Source: Peptostreptococcaceae bacterium (lineage in GTDB: Bacteria > Bacillota_A > Clostridia > Peptostreptococcales > Acidaminobacteraceae). Taken from it: a stretch of DNA of 8,895 nt. Shown in pieces: positions 6,808 to 8,895 of the stretch. Under the pieces are notes generated by a model. The model was given only the letters and a program-made list of their open reading frames with translations, did no database searches and had not been told where the DNA came from. Made by a program: the position numbers and the translations under genes. How positions within the stretch are numbered: the stretch's first letter is position 1; each line of letters begins with the position of its first letter. Location: the NCBI GenBank assembly GCA_013619035.1, contig JABXKX010000431.1, positions 1 through 8,895 of the forward strand, read 5' to 3'.

Positions 6808-6823
6808 ATAACAAGTTTGTTAT
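6808..6823. promoter_or_regulatory. Second palindrome with TAACA/TGTTA half-sites
   Basis: ATAACAA-GT-TTGTTAT is a perfect 7-2-7 inverted repeat, centred 71 bp from the first palindrome. It shares the TAACA/TGTTA half-sites, but with 4 bp between them instead of 2, a spacing more like FNR sites (5-4-5). A lone TAACA half-site follows at 6845-6849. It may be a weaker site for the same regulator or a site for another. Confidence 0.55.
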
Positions 6824-6875
6824 ACATAATAGAAACTATAGTAATAACACTTAGAATCCAATAGGAGGTTTTACA

Positions 6876-8516
6876 ATGAGTATGTTTTGTTTCCAATGTC
6901 AAGAGGCAGCAGGTAATAAAGGGTGTGCAGGTAACAAAGGTGTATGTGGTAAGCCAGCAGACGTAGCTAACTTACAAGATTTATTAATGCATATCGCAAA
7001 AGGTGTTGCAGCAGTAAACCAATGCGCAAGAAACCATGGAAAAAATACAGTGAAAGCTGAAGATTACATAATGGATGCATTGTTCACAACAATTACAAAT
7101 GCAAACTATGATCCTGAAGCAATTAGTGACAAAATTGAAGCTGGTATTAAATTAAGAGAAGAAATCAAAAACTCTGTTAATCCAGATGCTTGTCCAGATC
7201 CAGCTACAACTCATGATTCTTTAATCTGGAGTGATGTTAGAGAAAACTTTGAAGCAAAAGCAAAAACAGTTGGTGTTTTACAAACTGAAAACGAAGATGT
7301 TAGATCGTTAAGAGAACTAGTAATCTACGGTCTTAAAGGTTTGGCTGCTTATTATGATCACGCAACAAACTTAGGTAATGGTGATTCCGATATCGCAGAT
7401 TTTGTTGAAAAAGCTTTGGTAGCAACAACTGAAGAAAAAACTGCTGATGAATTAGTAGCTCTTACTTTACAAACTGGTGAGTATGCAGTTAAAGCAATGG
7501 CATTATTAGATGGTGCTAACACGGGTGCTTACGGTAATCCAGAAATCACAAAAGTAAATATTGGTGTAAGAAATAATCCAGCAATATTAATTTCAGGTCA
7601 TGATTTAGCTGATATTAAACAATTACTTGATCAAACTCAAGGTACTGGTATTGATATTTATACACATAGTGAAATGTTACCCGCTCACTACTATCCAGAA
7701 TTAAAGAAATACGATAACTTAGTAGGTAACTACGGTAATGCTTGGCATAAACAAGATACTGAGTTCGCTACATTTAACGGACCAATCTTATTTACAACAA
7801 ATTGTATTGTACCTCCAAAAGGAGACATTCAAAAGAAAATCTTTACGACAGGTTCTTCAGGATACCCTGGTTGTACTCACATTGAAGCGGTTGATGGTAA
7901 GAAAGATTTCTCACAGGTAATTGAAATGGCTAAAACTTTACCAGCTCCAACTGAGATTGAAACAGGTGAAATTGTTGGTGGATTTGCTCACAATCAAGTG
8001 TTTGCATTAGCTGATAAAGTTGTAGATGCTGTTAAGACGGGTGCTGTTAAGAAATTTGTTGTTATGGCAGGTTGTGACGGAAGACAAAAAGGTCGTAACT
8101 ACTACACAGACTTTGCTAACGCTTTACCAAACGATACAATTATTTTAACTGCTGGTTGTGCTAAGTTCAGATACAACAAGTTAAACTTAGGAGATATCGG
8201 TGGTATTCCAAGAGTATTAGATGCTGGTCAATGTAACGATTCGTATTCATTAGCACTTATTGCAATGAAGCTAAAAGAAGTATTTGAATTAGAAGATATC
8301 AATGATTTACCAATCTTCTATAACATTGCATGGTATGAGCAAAAAGCTGTAACAGTATTATTGGCATTATTATACTTAGGTGTTAAGAATATTCACTTAG
8401 GACCAACACTTCCTGCATTCTTATCACCAAATGTAACCAATGTATTGGTTGAAAACTTCGGAATTGCTCCAAATGGAGATGTAGACGAAGATATCAAAAA
8501 CTTTGTATTAAACTAA
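6876..8516 (+). CDS. hcp: Hybrid-cluster protein (Hcp, prismane; annotated as hydroxylamine reductase)
   Basis: A 546-residue cytoplasmic Fe-S enzyme. Hcp reduces nitric oxide to nitrous oxide and hydroxylamine to ammonia in vitro, and protects anaerobes from nitrosative stress. The N-terminal cubane-cluster motif is C5-x2-C8-x8-C17-x6-C24. All hybrid-cluster ligands are present by alignment to the known Desulfovibrio set: H242 (SGHDLAD), E266 (THSEMLPAH), C310 (TTNCIVPP), C400 (MAGCDGR), C428 ([11 protein letters not shown]), C453 (GQCNDSYS), E488 and K490 (WYEQKAV). Length is in the usual class range of about 540-555. The start is fixed by AGGAGGT (6863-6869) 6 nt before ATG. No hcr-type NADH reductase gene is beside it, so the electron donor is unknown. 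Its codons are strongly biased (GGT, GCA, TTA, AAC), suggesting high expression. Likely under control of the divergent regulator. Confidence 0.98.
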   Translation: MSMFCFQCQEAAGNKGCAGNKGVCGKPADVANLQDLLMHIAKGVAAVNQCARNHGKNTVKAEDYIMDALFTTITNANYDPEAISDKIEAGIKLREEIKNSVNPDACPDPATTHDSLIWSDVRENFEAKAKTVGVLQTENEDVRSLRELVIYGLKGLAAYYDHATNLGNGDSDIADFVEKALVATTEEKTADELVALTLQTGEYAVKAMALLDGANTGAYGNPEITKVNIGVRNNPAILISGHDLADIKQLLDQTQGTGIDIYTHSEMLPAHYYPELKKYDNLVGNYGNAWHKQDTEFATFNGPILFTTNCIVPPKGDIQKKIFTTGSSGYPGCTHIEAVDGKKDFSQVIEMAKTLPAPTEIETGEIVGGFAHNQVFALADKVVDAVKTGAVKKFVVMAGCDGRQKGRNYYTDFANALPNDTIILTAGCAKFRYNKLNLGDIGGIPRVLDAGQCNDSYSLALIAMKLKEVFELEDINDLPIFYNIAWYEQKAVTVLLALLYLGVKNIHLGPTLPAFLSPNVTNVLVENFGIAPNGDVDEDIKNFVLN

Positions 8517-8537
8517 TTAGTATTAATTATATTAAAT

Positions 8538-8563
8538 GTAGGTACTGCAATTGCAGTGCCTAC
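8538..8563 (+). other. Stem-loop between hcp and the small Cys protein gene
   Basis: GTAGGTACTGC (8538-8548), loop AATT, GCAGTGCCTAC (8553-8563): 11 pairs, one of them G-T. Only a weak T stretch (TATTT) follows, and the next gene's ribosome site begins 10 nt later. A partial terminator or an mRNA-stabilising/processing element that lowers expression of the downstream gene relative to hcp is likely. Confidence 0.7.
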
Positions 8564-8584
8564 TATTTACGATAAGGAGGCAGT

Positions 8585-8824
8585 ATGCACGACGGTTGTA
8601 ACGGTCAAATGACAGATGGACTTCAAGTCCTTCAAAAAGTTAGAATGATGGGTTTTAATAAGAACAAGCTACCAATGGTACATAAGTTTGAATGTGAAGC
8701 CTGTCAAGCTGAAGTAGAGATGGCAACGATTGAACATCAATGTTCATGTGGCATGGTTTATGCAGTCACACCATGTGGAGCGATGGATACTTCAAAAATT
8801 AAAGCAGCAGGAAAATATGTATAA
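8585..8824 (+). CDS. Small cysteine-rich protein of unknown function, downstream of hcp
   Basis: A 79-residue protein I do not recognise. It has six cysteines: C5, C37, C40, C53, C55 and C64, arranged CEAC-x12-CSC-x8-C, plus H33 and H51 nearby. The two close pairs suggest a zinc-ribbon-like or small iron-binding fold. No signal peptide or membrane segment is visible. ATG at 8585 follows an excellent Shine-Dalgarno (TAAGGAGG, ending at 8580), and codon usage resembles hcp. It begins 68 nt after the hcp stop, across a stem-loop, and is followed directly by a terminator, so it is probably the last gene of the hcp transcript. Possible roles are an electron carrier to Hcp, a metal or cluster chaperone, or a redox/NO-responsive partner. 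All are inferred from position only. Confidence 0.83.
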   Translation: MHDGCNGQMTDGLQVLQKVRMMGFNKNKLPMVHKFECEACQAEVEMATIEHQCSCGMVYAVTPCGAMDTSKIKAAGKYV

Positions 8825-8833
8825 ACCGGAAAC

Positions 8834-8865
8834 GCCTAGAAGAAATGTCTTTTAGGCATTTTTTT
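8834..8865 (+). terminator. Intrinsic terminator of the hcp operon
   Basis: Stem GCCTAGAAGA (8834-8843), loop AATG, stem TCTTTTAGGC (8848-8857) with one G-T pair, then A and seven T (8859-8865). It starts 10 nt after the stop of the 79-residue protein gene. The remaining 30 bases to the window end show nothing identifiable. Confidence 0.92.
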
Positions 8866-8895
8866 GATTACAAATTTATAAATTGGATAATAATT

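Noticed and set aside
6786..6875. Riboswitch in the hcp leader
   Set aside because: The leader is short and AT-rich, with DNA-type palindromes and no terminator or sequestering hairpin before the ribosome site.
7738..7920. 60-codon + strand open frame inside hcp
   Set aside because: It is an alternative frame inside a highly conserved enzyme gene, without its own ribosome site.
1..8895. Insertion sequences, phage genes, CRISPR arrays, tRNA or rRNA genes
   Set aside because: I saw no transposase or integrase motifs, no regularly spaced repeats other than the coding 30-bp units, and no tRNA-like or rRNA-like sequence.

Overview
The window reads as chromosomal DNA from an AT-rich, low-GC Gram-positive-type bacterium that uses the standard genetic code. 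All eight genes have purine-rich Shine-Dalgarno sequences, tryptophan is encoded by TGG, and stops are TAA (five genes) or TAG (three). A strictly or facultatively anaerobic Firmicutes relative, or one of the standard-code lineages near Mollicutes (Acholeplasma, Izemoplasma or Haloplasma-like), fits best. This placement is inference from composition and gene content, not from a phylogenetic marker.

Left part (1-3840, all on +): a 527-residue membrane-anchored protein of unknown function, closed by a strong C(UUCG)G terminator; an APH/choline-kinase-fold small-molecule phosphotransferase; and an orphan PTS EIIC-like membrane protein of the PfoR type with its own promoter (TTGATT-N17-TATAAA). 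They look like separate housekeeping or accessory units. A 12-13 bp stem-loop at 3809-3837 separates this block from the convergent operon to its right.

Right part (3841-8865) is a coherent redox and nitrosative-stress locus arranged around a 204-bp divergent control region (6672-6875). Leftward runs a tight three-gene operon: a CRP/FNR-family regulator, a class I SAM methyltransferase, and a membrane polyferredoxin fused through a coiled-coil stalk to an extracytoplasmic FMN-binding domain. Intergenic gaps are only 8 and 9 nt, with Shine-Dalgarno sequences touching or overlapping the upstream stop codons. Rightward runs the hybrid-cluster protein gene hcp, with all eight hybrid-cluster ligands, followed after a stem-loop by a 79-residue cysteine-rich protein and an intrinsic terminator.

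The control region holds a perfect CRP/FNR-type palindrome (TGTAACA-TG-TGTTACA, 6737-6752). Its centre lies exactly 41.5 bp upstream of the start site predicted from a -10 box (TATACT) facing hcp, the classic class II activator position. A 9-bp-arm inverted repeat overlaps that -10 box, and a second 7-2-7 palindrome lies downstream. The simplest model is an HcpR-like regulator that senses nitrosative or redox stress and controls both hcp and its own operon. The membrane Fe-S/FMN protein would then be either an electron donor or sink for the response or a small electron-export device. The role of the methyltransferase and of the 79-residue Cys protein is unknown and is the most novel part of the locus.
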